Shown here piece after piece: positions 20,402 through 31,286 of a stretch of DNA of 64,000 nt (the stretch's first letter is position 1; the number at the start of each line of letters is the position of its first letter). The position numbers and the translations under genes are program-made. Source of the stretch: an uncultured Burkholderiaceae bacterium. Its GTDB lineage: Bacteria; Pseudomonadota; Gammaproteobacteria; Burkholderiales; Burkholderiaceae. The stretch spans positions 9,040 to 73,039 of the forward strand of contig CALMPB010000384.1 of NCBI GenBank assembly GCA_937871985.1, written 5' to 3'. The notes under the pieces are model-generated. The model had not been told where the DNA came from. It was given only the letters and a program-made list of their open reading frames with translations, and made no database searches.

Positions 20402-22095
20402 GCAATCGCCCCGCGCAACCCGAAACCGCGCAGGCGCTGGAAAACGCCGGCATCCATCCCCTGCTCGCGCGCCTGTGGGCGGCGCGCGGCGTGACGCAGG
20501 CCAGCGAAGCCCAATTGAAATGGTCGGCACTGATACCGCCGGCGCAGCTTACGCAAAGCGAGCATGCCGCCTCCGTCCTGGCCGACGCCATCCAGGCGCG
20601 CAAACGCCTGCTCATCATCGCCGACTACGATTGCGACGGAGCCACCGCCTGCGCGGTCGGCATCCGCGCCCTGCGCGCCATGGGCGCCGTCGTCGACTTC
20701 CTGGTGCCGAACCGCTTCGAAACCGGCTACGGGCTTTCTCCCGAAGTCGTGCAACTGGCCGCCTTGCACCCCTCGGGCAAGCCCGACATCCTGCTGACCG
20801 TGGACAATGGCATCGCCAGCGTCGACGGCGTGCAAGCCGCGGCGGACAACGGCATGGACGTCGTTATTACCGACCATCACCTGCCGGGCGACGTACTGCC
20901 CGCCGCGCTGGCCATCGTCAATCCCAACCAGCCGGGCTGCGGCTTTCCGTCCAAGAACCTGGCCGGCGTAGGCGTCATCTTTTACTTGATGCTGGCGCTG
21001 CGCGCCGAACTGCGCCGGCGCGGCGTCTACGCGCCCGACGGCGGGCCCAGGCTGGACAATCTGTCCGACCTGGTCGCGCTGGGCACCGTGGCCGACGTCG
21101 TCAAGCTGGACGCCAACAACCGGCTGCTGGTTACCCAAGGCTTGCTGAAGATGCGCGCGGGGCGCACGCAGGCCGGCCTGCGTGCGTTGTTCGCCGTGGC
21201 GGCCCGCGAGCCGCGCACCGCCAACGCCTTCGACCTGGGCTTTGCTTTGGGGCCGCGCATCAACGCCGCGGGGCGCCTGGCCGACATGAGCCTGGGCATC
21301 AATTGCCTGGTTACCGACGACGAAACCCTGGCCCTCAAGCTGGCCCGCGAACTCGACGACATGAACCAGCAGCGCCGCGGCATCGAGACCACCATGCGCG
21401 AGGAAGCCCTGGCGTCCCTGGAACAAGGCGATCCGGTCATCAAGGCCTCGGTATGCGTCTACCATCCCGAATGGCACCAGGGCGTGGTCGGCCTGGTCGC
21501 CTCGCGCCTGAAGGAAACCTATTGGCGCCCCACCCTGGCCTTCGCCCGCTCGGACAGCGGCGAACTGCGGGGCTCGGGCCGTTCGATACCCGATGTGCAT
21601 CTGCGCGACGTGCTCGATCTGGTGTCCAAACGTTACCCGGGCATCATCCTGAAATTCGGCGGCCACGCCATGGCCGCGGGACTGACGCTGCGCGAGGATG
21701 CCTACGACATCTTTACCGAGGGCTTCGATGCCGCGGTCAGGGAGCTCACGGGCAAAGCCAGCTTCGAGCCCGTCATCACCACCGACGGTTCGCTCGAAAG
21801 CGGCTACGCCAACGCCGACGTCGCCCTGCTATTGCAGCAACAGGTATGGGGCGCCGGCTTCCCCGCGCCGGTATTCCGCGATACGTTCACGGTACGCCAG
21901 CAGCGGCTGCTCAAGGACAAGCACCTGAAGCTGAGCCTGGAGCGCGGCCACCAGCGTTTCGACGCCATCTGGTTCAACCATGCCGAAATGCTGCCCGAGT
22001 ACGTCGACGTGGCCTACCGGCTGGATCGCAATGTCTGGAACGGCATGGCTTCGGCGCAATTGATCATCGAATACGCGGGGCAGGCGGGCAGCTAG
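20371..22095 (+). CDS. recJ: single-stranded-DNA-specific exonuclease RecJ
   Basis: A 574-residue 5'-3' single-strand exonuclease. The DHH-family motif I is IIADYDCDGATA with Asp85, Asp87 and Asp89. Motif III is TDHHLPGD, and DNLSDLVALGTVADVV follows. The DHHA1 domain has GSGRSIPDVHLRDVL and FGGHAMAAGLTL. A C-terminal OB domain completes it. It works with RecQ and RecFOR in recombinational repair and in mismatch repair. It overlaps the RpfE-like gene and converges on the DsbA-like gene. Confidence 0.93.
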   Translation: MENLVVAPKLSNRPAQPETAQALENAGIHPLLARLWAARGVTQASEAQLKWSALIPPAQLTQSEHAASVLADAIQARKRLLIIADYDCDGATACAVGIRALRAMGAVVDFLVPNRFETGYGLSPEVVQLAALHPSGKPDILLTVDNGIASVDGVQAAADNGMDVVITDHHLPGDVLPAALAIVNPNQPGCGFPSKNLAGVGVIFYLMLALRAELRRRGVYAPDGGPRLDNLSDLVALGTVADVVKLDANNRLLVTQGLLKMRAGRTQAGLRALFAVAAREPRTANAFDLGFALGPRINAAGRLADMSLGINCLVTDDETLALKLARELDDMNQQRRGIETTMREEALASLEQGDPVIKASVCVYHPEWHQGVVGLVASRLKETYWRPTLAFARSDSGELRGSGRSIPDVHLRDVLDLVSKRYPGIILKFGGHAMAAGLTLREDAYDIFTEGFDAAVRELTGKASFEPVITTDGSLESGYANADVALLLQQQVWGAGFPAPVFRDTFTVRQQRLLKDKHLKLSLERGHQRFDAIWFNHAEMLPEYVDVAYRLDRNVWNGMASAQLIIEYAGQAGS

Positions 22096-22138
22096 CCGGC
22101 CAGCTTGCCGAAGCCGCCGCTATTGCCGGTTTCGCTTC

Positions 22139-22161
22139 GACGCCGAAAACGGTGCGGCGTC
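22139..22161. terminator. stem-loop between convergent recJ and DsbA-like gene
   Basis: GACGCCG (22139-22145) pairs perfectly with CGGCGTC (22155-22161) around a 9-nt loop. The downstream arm overlaps the stop of the DsbA-like gene. It has no T-run, so function as a bidirectional terminator is only possible. Confidence 0.3.
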
Positions 22162-22813
22162 AGGCTTGCTCGTCCTGGGAGCCGGCTATTTGGCGCAGTG
22201 CGCGCTCGAAGACTTCGGGCGGCTGCCCGCCCTGGATGAGATGCTTGTCGTTGATGATGATGGCCGGCACCGAATTGATGCCGTGATCCAGATAGAATTG
22301 CTCGCGTTCGCGCACCTCGGCGGCGTAGGCGCCCGATGCCAGGATTTCCCGGGCCTGTGCCGCATCCAGCCCCGCCTCGCCGGCCAGGCGTACCAGCACA
22401 TCGTGCGAGCTGGGGTCTTCGCCATCGGTAAAGTAAGCCTGGAACAAGGCATGCTTGAGCTCGACCTGGCGCCCTTCCAGTTCGGCCCAGTGCAGCAGTC
22501 GATGCGCATCGAACGTGTTGTAGATACGGCTGCGCGGCCCGAAGGTAAAGCCCACGCCTTCGCCGCGCGCGCGAATGGCTTCGTGCGTCTGGGCGATTTG
22601 TTCTGGCGTGGAGCCGTATTTCTCGGCCAGGTGCTCGACGATTTCCTGGCCGCCCGCCGGCATTTGGGCATTGAGCTCGAAAGGCTGGAAATGCAGCCTG
22701 GCCTGGATGTCGCCATCCAGCCGGCCCAGCGCGCTTTCCAGCGAACTCAGCCCTATGGCGCACCAGGGGCATGAAACATCGGAGACGAAATCGATTTTGA
22801 GCTGGGCAGTCAT
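22160..22813 (-). CDS. DsbA-family oxidoreductase (FrnE-like)
   Basis: A 217-residue thioredoxin-fold protein starting MTAQLKIDFVSDVSCPWC. The CPWC active site is Cys15-Cys18, and the cis-Pro is in VPAIIINDKHLIQGGQPPE. The start follows a good ribosome site (AGAGG, 5 nt spacing). There is no signal peptide, so it is cytoplasmic, as usual for the FrnE/HCCA-isomerase-like branch. Members act in disulfide chemistry or polyketide maturation; some are stress related. It is divergent from hsp20. Confidence 0.88.
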   Translation of the reverse strand: MTAQLKIDFVSDVSCPWCAIGLSSLESALGRLDGDIQARLHFQPFELNAQMPAGGQEIVEHLAEKYGSTPEQIAQTHEAIRARGEGVGFTFGPRSRIYNTFDAHRLLHWAELEGRQVELKHALFQAYFTDGEDPSSHDVLVRLAGEAGLDAAQAREILASGAYAAEVREREQFYLDHGINSVPAIIINDKHLIQGGQPPEVFERALRQIAGSQDEQA

Positions 22814-22889
22814 GAAGGCCTCTGGCAACACGGAATGGCGCCGCGCCAATGGCGGCCGACCGGCAAAGTATACGAACCCGCCGGGCCGA

Positions 22890-22918
22890 TTGCAACGGAT
22901 CGGTTTTGCTCCTACTAT
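22890..22918 (+). promoter_or_regulatory. candidate sigma-70 promoter for hsp20-lon
   Basis: TTGCAA (22890-22895), a 17-nt spacer and TACTAT (22913-22918) lie about 90 nt before the hsp20 start. The match is moderate. No sigma-32 type (CTTGAA / CCCAT) pair was recognised nearby. Confidence 0.35.
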
Positions 22919-23004
22919 TGTTCGTGCAAGGCGCTCCAGGGTATGCGGGCAGTGTTCTTCAGGCAACGGCATCCCCCGGGCTCCACATGAAAAGGATGCA
23001 ATCC

Positions 23005-23409
23005 ATGACATACCGCAAACCGGCCAGCACCATGTGGTCGGAGGCCGTCAATATGCTGGAACAGGCCGACCGTCTACATCGCCAATTTTTCCGCCTGGCC
23101 CAGGGCCCCGCGCGAGGCCCCACCTGGGAACCTCCGGTCGACATCTTCGACACCCAAAACCAGATAACCGTGCTGGTCGCCTTGCCCGGTGTCGAGCCCG
23201 AGCAGGTCAAGGTCGTCATTGAAAACGGCCATCTGGGCATCGTCGGCGAACGGCCCATGCCCGCCCCCGCGCTGGCGCACGTGCGGCGTATCGAAATCCC
23301 CTACGGACGTTTCGAGCGCCGCATCGAACTTCCTCCCGGGCAGTTTCAGATCCAGGAATCCAGGCTGGCGCATGGCTGCCTGGTGCTCAATTTGCTGAAA
23401 CTCGCGTAA
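23005..23409 (+). CDS. Hsp20/alpha-crystallin family small heat-shock protein
   Basis: A protein of about 134 residues with one alpha-crystallin domain. PVDIFDTQNQITVLVALPGVEPEQVKVVIENGHLGIVGER covers the first beta strands and the loop; the domain ends with HVRRIEIPYGRFERRIELPPG. The usual C-terminal IxI tail appears only as the short LNLLKLA. In-frame ATGs also lie at 22987 and 22996, but 23005 is preceded by AAAAGG at suitable spacing. It ends 19 nt before lon and is surely co-transcribed, so a holdase and a protease are made together. Confidence 0.83.
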   Translation: MTYRKPASTMWSEAVNMLEQADRLHRQFFRLAQGPARGPTWEPPVDIFDTQNQITVLVALPGVEPEQVKVVIENGHLGIVGERPMPAPALAHVRRIEIPYGRFERRIELPPGQFQIQESRLAHGCLVLNLLKLA

Positions 23410-23428
23410 CGCCAAGCAAGGTCACGTC

Positions 23429-25873
<2,445 letters not shown>

Positions 25874-25893
25874 TGGCCAAAGACCCGGCCGGC

Positions 25894-25949
25894 GTGCTGT
25901 CTGGTTAGTTCATGTCTTTACATCCGGAGCGTGGACCAACCAACAGCAC
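25894..25949 (+). terminator. imperfect hairpin after lon
   Basis: GTGCTGT (25894-25900) pairs with ACAGCAC (25943-25949), extended by GGTT (25903-25906) with AACC (25938-25941) across a small bulge. It sits in the gap between lon and the convergent regulator. The loop is long and there is no T-tract, so termination is a guess. Confidence 0.3.
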
Positions 25950-25950
25950 A

Positions 25951-26871
25951 CTAGGCCGCGCTGGCCTTGGAAAGCCCGGGATGGACGTTTTCGTCGATCA
26001 GCCGCCTGACGTCGTCGGCCAGCTCGTCGATTTTCCGGCTGGTGGTGTCCAGGTGCGCATGAGCCAGCGCATACAGCTTGCTGCGCGCGCCCAGCGCGGC
26101 CACGATGCTGGCCATGGCCTCTTCCTGCAATTGCGGTGTCGCGATGCGAACATCGTGCTGCGCCATGACCCGCCTGAAATGCTCTTCAGGCGCGGCGTGC
26201 AGCCATATGCTGAAAAACGAGTGCAATAGCAGCTCGTACGTGGCCGGCTCCATCACAATGCCCCCGCCGGTTGCAATCACAGCCTCCGGGTAGATGGCCA
26301 CCACCCGCTCCAGGCTGCTGCGCTCCAGGCGGCGAAATCCCGCCTGGCCATAGATGGAAAAAATTTCATTCAGGGAAAGCCCCGCCTCTTTTTCCACTTC
26401 GGCGTTCAGCTCGACGAAGGGGACTTCCAGCCGCTCGGCCAACAGCGCCCCCAGCGTCGACTTGCCCGCCCCACGCAAACCGATAAGCGCAATGCGGCGC
26501 GGCGCGGCGTGCCCCCCATGAGGGCGCGAGAACCGCTCGACCAGCATCTTGCGGATCTCACGCAACTGCAAGGGCGGCTGCCGCTTCAGCAGTTCGATGA
26601 TCAGCGCGTAATCCGTGCCGTAGCGCTCGTTGTCCGACAACAGGCTGTCGGCCGGCAAACTCAGTGCGGCCGCCAGTTTATGCAGCACGGCAATGGAAAT
26701 ATTGCCGTCGCCTTTTTCGACTCTGGACAAATACGGCAGGGAAATGTCGGCGTCCTGCGCCAGCTGCTTCATGGTCATGCCCCTGCCCGCGCGCGCGGAA
26801 CGCACGCGCTGCCCAAGGCGCCGGGACAACTCGGCGATTTCCTGCTCGGACAATGATTTTTGCGGTTTCAT
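25951..26871 (-). CDS. BzdR/BoxR-type regulator: XRE-type HTH fused to a shikimate-kinase-like domain
   Basis: A 306-residue two-domain regulator. An XRE helix-turn-helix lies at about residues 18-80 (MTMKQLAQDADISLPYLSRVEKGDGNIS). A linker to about 120 is followed by a shikimate-kinase-like module with P-loop GLRGAGKST (131-139) and ATGGGIVMEP. This architecture is that of BzdR (anaerobic benzoate) and BoxR (aerobic benzoyl-CoA), where the kinase-like domain senses an aryl-CoA. Here no box or bzd genes are near. The gene instead lies 22 nt behind a feruloyl-CoA-synthase-like gene on the same strand, which suggests an aryl-CoA made by that ligase as inducer. Confidence 0.87.
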   Translation of the reverse strand: MKPQKSLSEQEIAELSRRLGQRVRSARAGRGMTMKQLAQDADISLPYLSRVEKGDGNISIAVLHKLAAALSLPADSLLSDNERYGTDYALIIELLKRQPPLQLREIRKMLVERFSRPHGGHAAPRRIALIGLRGAGKSTLGALLAERLEVPFVELNAEVEKEAGLSLNEIFSIYGQAGFRRLERSSLERVVAIYPEAVIATGGGIVMEPATYELLLHSFFSIWLHAAPEEHFRRVMAQHDVRIATPQLQEEAMASIVAALGARSKLYALAHAHLDTTSRKIDELADDVRRLIDENVHPGLSKASAA

Positions 26872-26893
26872 GATTTTGCTTCAGCCATGCCGC

Positions 26894-28756
26894 TTACAAG
26901 CGGATAACCGTGACGGGAGGTTCGGCCTCGTACATATCCTCCACCAGTCTGTTGCGAGCCGCCAGAACCGCCGACTGGTTGATATAGCCCTTGTCGGTGA
27001 TTTCGCCATCGTCAACCGAGGGAGGGGTCGTCAGAAGCAACGCCCGATCCGCGTAGGTGGAACTGCCGGTGCCGTCCCGGTGCATGGCGCGCAGCCCCTT
27101 TTGGACGTGCTCACGCACGGCGGGATGGGCGGCAATGTCATCCAGCGGGACATCGGCGCCCAGCCCCGTCAATTGACGGCATGCCGCGGCATTGAGAAAG
27201 ACAAGAAAACCTACGGAGTCCCTGTCGTGGCCGGTCACCACGATGTCCTGGGCCAAAGGCGCCAGATGCTCGATGCCTTTGACCCGCAGCGTCCCGACGC
27301 TCACCCAGGTGGCCGTGGTGAGCTTGAAGTCTTCGGAAACCCGGCCGTCGAACATGAGTCCCGCTTCGGGGCGGTTCCGGTCGGCGAAACGCACAGCGTC
27401 GCCGATAAGATAGAAGCCCTCTTCGTCGAACGCCTTGGCCGTGAGCTCGGGCTGCTTGAAATAGCCCGGCGTGATGTTGGGCCCTTTGACCCGGACTTCC
27501 AGCTTGCCGCCACTGGGCACCAGTTTAAGGCTGACACCGGAAATCGGCAGGCCGATGACGCCGGATTGATCCGCCTGGAAATGGCAGTCGGTGGCCAGCG
27601 GCGAGGTTTCCGTGGACCCCCAGGCCGTCACCATGGGTATGGCATGGCCCAGTTCCTGGCGCGACAGTTCGATGAGGCCGTCCCACAAATGCTGCGGCAG
27701 CGCGGCAGCCGCATAAAATATGACCTTGAGGCGGGAGAAAAACTGGCGGCGCAATTGCGCGTCGGTGCGCAACACGGGAAGCAGCATGTCGAACGCCCGC
27801 GGCACATTCATGTACAGCGTCGGGGCGGTATCGCGCAAATTGGCGATGCTGGTGTCGAACAGCCCCGGCATGGGCTTGCCGGCATCGAGGTAGAACGTGC
27901 CGCCATTGACCAGGATGATGTTGAAATTATGATTGCTGCCGAACGTATGGTTCCAGGGCAGCCAATCCAGCAGCACCGGCGGCTCTTCGCCCAGGAACGG
28001 CCATGCCTGCAGCTTGCCCTGCATGCTCGAGCAAAGCATGCGCTGCGTATTGATGACGCCTTTGGGATACCCCGTGGAGCCCGAGGTAAACAGAATCTTG
28101 GCGATCGTGTCCGGAGTGACTTGCGCGTAAGCGCGTTGCACCGCTACGTCGTCCCGCTCGGCCAGCAGATCGGAAAACACCAGGCCGCCTTCGGGCCTGG
28201 CATCGGAGTCGGCCACCACCGGCATTGCGCGGTGCAAGCCTTCGATGGACTTGAGGGCGGGCCTGTACCGTTCCACTCCGCCCACATAGATGACGGCCGG
28301 ATCCAGGCGCTGGATCAGGTTCTTGAGCTTGGCATGGTCTTTGGAAACCAGGGAATACGCGGGCGAAATGCCGGCATAAGGGATGCCCACGTGCATGCAG
28401 GCAAGCATGATGAGCCCGTGCTCGATGCTGTTGTCCGTCAGCACGCAGAAAGGACGATCGGCCGGCACGCCTTGCCGCAGCAGCCATGTGCCGATGCGGT
28501 AGACCTTGTCCAGGGCCTGGGCGTAGCTGACGCCCTCCCACTGCCCCGAAGCCGGATTGCGCGCCATCAGGAAGTCGCGGTCGGGCGCCTCGCGGGCCCA
28601 GTATTCCAGGAACTCGCCGATACAGCGCGCATAGGGTTTGAGGGGAACAGGATTCTCGACCAGAATGGCGCCATCGGGACGCGCCGTGACGGTTACGGCG
28701 GGCTCGGCGAAAAGCGCGACGTCTTGGGCGGCCTCTTGGGCTTGAGGTAAATTCAT
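26894..28756 (-). CDS. feruloyl-CoA synthase-like AMP-dependent ligase
   Basis: A 620-residue acyl-adenylating enzyme. The P-loop is ILFTSGSTGYPKGVINT, the A5 motif is AWGSTETSP, and the hinge region is MFDGRVSEDFKLTTATWVSVG, a form with SEDFKL typical of the Fcs group instead of the usual GR.KD. The C-terminal segment contains DGEITDKGYINQ with the catalytic Lys. Fcs enzymes activate hydroxycinnamates such as ferulate or p-coumarate. No hydratase/lyase or vanillin dehydrogenase is nearby. I start at ATG 28754-28756, which has GGAG six nt upstream; an ATG four codons earlier overlaps that ribosome site. It is followed by the BzdR-like gene. Confidence 0.85.
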   Translation of the reverse strand: MNLPQAQEAAQDVALFAEPAVTVTARPDGAILVENPVPLKPYARCIGEFLEYWAREAPDRDFLMARNPASGQWEGVSYAQALDKVYRIGTWLLRQGVPADRPFCVLTDNSIEHGLIMLACMHVGIPYAGISPAYSLVSKDHAKLKNLIQRLDPAVIYVGGVERYRPALKSIEGLHRAMPVVADSDARPEGGLVFSDLLAERDDVAVQRAYAQVTPDTIAKILFTSGSTGYPKGVINTQRMLCSSMQGKLQAWPFLGEEPPVLLDWLPWNHTFGSNHNFNIILVNGGTFYLDAGKPMPGLFDTSIANLRDTAPTLYMNVPRAFDMLLPVLRTDAQLRRQFFSRLKVIFYAAAALPQHLWDGLIELSRQELGHAIPMVTAWGSTETSPLATDCHFQADQSGVIGLPISGVSLKLVPSGGKLEVRVKGPNITPGYFKQPELTAKAFDEEGFYLIGDAVRFADRNRPEAGLMFDGRVSEDFKLTTATWVSVGTLRVKGIEHLAPLAQDIVVTGHDRDSVGFLVFLNAAACRQLTGLGADVPLDDIAAHPAVREHVQKGLRAMHRDGTGSSTYADRALLLTTPPSVDDGEITDKGYINQSAVLAARNRLVEDMYEAEPPVTVIRL

Positions 28757-28854
28757 GCTTGTCTCCATCGTGTATTCTTGCCTCAGGGAGCAGGCCGGAT
28801 GCAGTGGCGGCGCCGAGGCGATTATGCTGCCCTTGCGGGCATTTAGTGATGAAT

Positions 28855-28883
28855 ACTATACGCAATTTAAATATCACATGCAA
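28855..28883 (-). promoter_or_regulatory. promoter with ATTGC(A/G)T repeats upstream of the CoA ligase
   Basis: On the minus strand TTGCAT (28878-28883), a 17-nt spacer and TATAGT (28855-28860) form a plausible sigma-70 promoter. Two direct repeats, ATTGCAT (28878-28884) and ATTGCGT (28860-28866), overlap the -35 box and the upstream edge of the -10. BzdR/BoxR operators in other bacteria are built from TGCA-containing repeats, so these are candidate sites for the regulator encoded downstream. Confidence 0.5.
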
Positions 28884-28969
28884 TATATAGTTTATATCCA
28901 TGAAGCCGCTGCCGGCCGTCTCCCGCCGTCGCCGGCGCTTCCGGTATTCTTCAAACGCTGCACGGAATC

Positions 28970-29587
28970 ATGAACACAAGCAATATCCCTCTTTTCCCGC
29001 TGGGCAGAGCCCTGTTCCCCGACGGCGTTCTGCACTTGCGCATCTTCGAAGTCCGTTATCTGGACATGATCAAGAAAAGCATCGAAGCCGGCGAGCCCTT
29101 CGGCATCGTGCCCTTGATCGAAGGCAGCGAGGTGCGCCGGCCCGAAGCCACCGAAGTCCTGGCGCAGGCCGGCACATTGGCGAAGATAGACGAATGGTTG
29201 TCGCCCATGCCCGGGCTTATTCAGCTGCGCTGTTCGGGAACCCGGCGATTCCATCTGCAAGACAGCGAACAAGGCCGGTTCGGCCTGTGGAGCGGAGACA
29301 TCGCCCTGATGGCGGACGACCCCGTCGTCGCCATTCCCGATCCGCTGCAAGCCAGCGCCAATCGGCTGGGAAAGCTGATTGCCGACATGCAAAAAAACGG
29401 CACGCCGGCGGCCGCCATGCCCCTGGCGCCGCCGTTCCGTCTGGACGAATGCGGGTGGGTTGCGAACCGCTGGTGCGAGCTGTTGCCGCTTATGCCCCTG
29501 GAACAGCAAAGCATGCTGACGCTGGACGATCCGGTGAGGCGTCTGGCGCAAGTACAGCAGATACTGAATGGCCAGGGACTGCTTTAA
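28970..29587 (+). CDS. LON substrate-binding-domain protein (stand-alone)
   Basis: A 205-residue protein consisting of the LON N-terminal domain only: NIPLFPLGRALFPDGVLHLRIFEVRYLDMI is the signature beta-barrel start, with GTLAKIDEW and FHLQDSEQG further on, then a helical bundle. There is no ATPase or protease part. Such stand-alone proteins are common next to unrelated genes in beta-proteobacteria and may bind peptides or act as adaptors; function is unproven. It is divergent from the CoA ligase gene and is followed by the convergent ferritin-like gene. Confidence 0.88.
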   Translation: MNTSNIPLFPLGRALFPDGVLHLRIFEVRYLDMIKKSIEAGEPFGIVPLIEGSEVRRPEATEVLAQAGTLAKIDEWLSPMPGLIQLRCSGTRRFHLQDSEQGRFGLWSGDIALMADDPVVAIPDPLQASANRLGKLIADMQKNGTPAAAMPLAPPFRLDECGWVANRWCELLPLMPLEQQSMLTLDDPVRRLAQVQQILNGQGLL

Positions 29588-29657
29588 TCGCAGCGGCCGG
29601 GCCGCTACGGCGCGCCGGACCGCTCGCGCCGTAGCCTGACGCCGGCCGCCCCGATCC

Positions 29658-30497
29658 TTAGCGGATAAGCCAGCTGGAAGCCACGGCCAGGGGCGCTTGA
29701 ATGGCCCGCGATACGCCCGATGGCAGGTTCAAAGGCTTGAGCACCATTTTGACAGCCATGGAAACGGGGTAAAGAGGCCGCAGTTCGCGGCCGATCTGCT
29801 TGCACAGCACTTTGAAATCCGCCTTGTTGGCCTTGGCGCCGACATGCGTCGAGTAAGCATGCCACAACGCGCATTCGGCATCGGACTGCCTGGCTTCGAG
29901 CACACGCCGCTTGAGCGCGCCCAGCACCCGCAAGCGGCCGATGCGCTCGCTAGTGCTGTACTCGCGAAAATAACGGAAGAAATGCTTGTAGTGGCCGACC
30001 TCTTCGGCTCCGATGCGCGCGGCTATGCCCGCCAGCACCGGTTCCGTGGCCCGTTCGGAAAGCGCCTTGTAGAACGTGGCCGTGCCCGTTTCCACCACAC
30101 AGCGGGCCGCCATTTCGAGGCCCCGGGTCGATTCGAATTCCTCGACTGTGCACAGCTTGGAGTATTCAGCAAAAAAAGTACTGTAAGCAGCGTCCCAGTC
30201 GAACTCGGGCCAGGCATGCTGCACATAGCCCCTGAGGGCTCGCCCGTGGCGCAGTTCTTCGTGCTGCCAATGTTGATCCAGCCATTCGACCACGGTAGCG
30301 TCGCCGTCGAAATATTGGATGAGATTGCCGGTATAAAGGTCGGAGGCAATTTCAATGAACGATGCGCCCGCCACCATATAAAGTAGATCATCGCACCCCG
30401 AAACCCGCGCCATGTCGATGGCGTCGTACGGGATGTGGTCGAGTCCCCAAGCCGGCAGCCCGGGGTTGGTATCTTGCTTCACAACGTCTTGCGTCAT
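29658..30497 (-). CDS. ferritin-like di-iron protein
   Basis: A 279-residue helical protein with di-iron ligands arranged as in ferritin-like oxygenases and desaturases. These are Glu in ASFIEIASDLYTG, the E-x-x-H pair in HWQHEELRHGRAL, Glu in RGLEMAARCVVETGT and the EExxH motif in RIGAEEVGHYKHF. Exact function is unknown; related proteins are annotated only as ferritin-like domain proteins. Ribosome site GAGGTG precedes the ATG. It is divergent from a hemerythrin gene, another di-iron carboxylate/histidine protein, with about 230 nt between the starts. Confidence 0.8.
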   Translation of the reverse strand: MTQDVVKQDTNPGLPAWGLDHIPYDAIDMARVSGCDDLLYMVAGASFIEIASDLYTGNLIQYFDGDATVVEWLDQHWQHEELRHGRALRGYVQHAWPEFDWDAAYSTFFAEYSKLCTVEEFESTRGLEMAARCVVETGTATFYKALSERATEPVLAGIAARIGAEEVGHYKHFFRYFREYSTSERIGRLRVLGALKRRVLEARQSDAECALWHAYSTHVGAKANKADFKVLCKQIGRELRPLYPVSMAVKMVLKPLNLPSGVSRAIQAPLAVASSWLIR

Positions 30498-30731
30498 ATC
30501 TGCACCTCACACACTATTCTCTCCCCGCTTCTTCGATTATTGTATGTCATGCTGGCGCAATGTAACAGCGACGCGGCGCATGCGAACCCTTCATCCCCGC
30601 CCCGCCATGCTATAACTAAAACAGACCCGATCCGTTGCGGGCAATACCCTGATACGCCGCGCAATTGCTTGTTGCACGCATAACAGGCAAACATGGCAAG
30701 CCTGACACCCGCACACCACGAGGACACCACC

Positions 30732-31286
30732 ATGAGCACCGCCTTCCCTGGATTTTCCGGCCCTCTTGCGGGGGTGGAGGCTCCCCTGGACATGCTGGCC
30801 TCCTGCCATACCCGCATCGAGCGTCAATGCGCTATTCTGACTCGCCTGGTTCCCCATCTCGAGCAACACGGCGCCGACGCCGAAGCGGCATCCGCCGCGG
30901 CCGGCATCATCCGTTATTTCGACGTTGCCGCCCCCCTGCATCACGCGGACGAAGAAGAAAACCTTTTTCCCGAGCTGCTGGAAGCCATGGCCGGCTCCGA
31001 TGCCGTCTGCATCCGCGAAATCACCGCAAGCCTGGCCGCCGAACACCGGCGCCTGGAAGCCGACTGGCGGCAGCTGCGCAACGCGCTGACGCAAATCGCC
31101 GAAGGCCGGCCGGCCCCGCTGCCCACCTCGGACGTCCAGGCTTTTGTTCAACGATACGCCGGACACCTTGAACACGAAGACACCGAACTCTTCCCCATGG
31201 CATCCCGGCTATTGGGCGACGCGGCATTGAGCCGCATGGGAGGCGCCATGGCTCGACGGCGCAATCTCACGCCTCCAAAGACGTAA
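30732..31286 (+). CDS. hemerythrin HHE-domain protein
   Basis: A 184-residue four-helix protein. Hemerythrin ligands are visible as His in ASCHTRIERQ, LHHADEEENLFPEL (His and Glu), AAEHRRLEADW and HLEHEDTELFPMA. Such proteins bind oxygen or nitric oxide or respond to oxidative stress. I use the ATG at 30732, which has GAGG eight nt upstream, instead of the earlier in-frame ATG at 30693. It is monocistronic, followed by 516 nt with no supported gene. Confidence 0.87.
   Translation: MSTAFPGFSGPLAGVEAPLDMLASCHTRIERQCAILTRLVPHLEQHGADAEAASAAAGIIRYFDVAAPLHHADEEENLFPELLEAMAGSDAVCIREITASLAAEHRRLEADWRQLRNALTQIAEGRPAPLPTSDVQAFVQRYAGHLEHEDTELFPMASRLLGDAALSRMGGAMARRRNLTPPKT

Noticed and set aside
20235..22286. 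A 683-codon frame overlapping recJ on the same strand
   Set aside because: Arg-rich out-of-frame translation of recJ; no recognisable domain.
22814..23004. Sigma-32 heat-shock promoter for hsp20-lon
   Set aside because: No CTTGAA-type -35 with a CCCCAT-type -10 at proper spacing was found; only a moderate sigma-70 match.
26630..28750. A 706-codon frame antisense to the feruloyl-CoA-synthase-like gene
   Set aside because: Shadow of the ligase gene; composition is that of a complementary frame.
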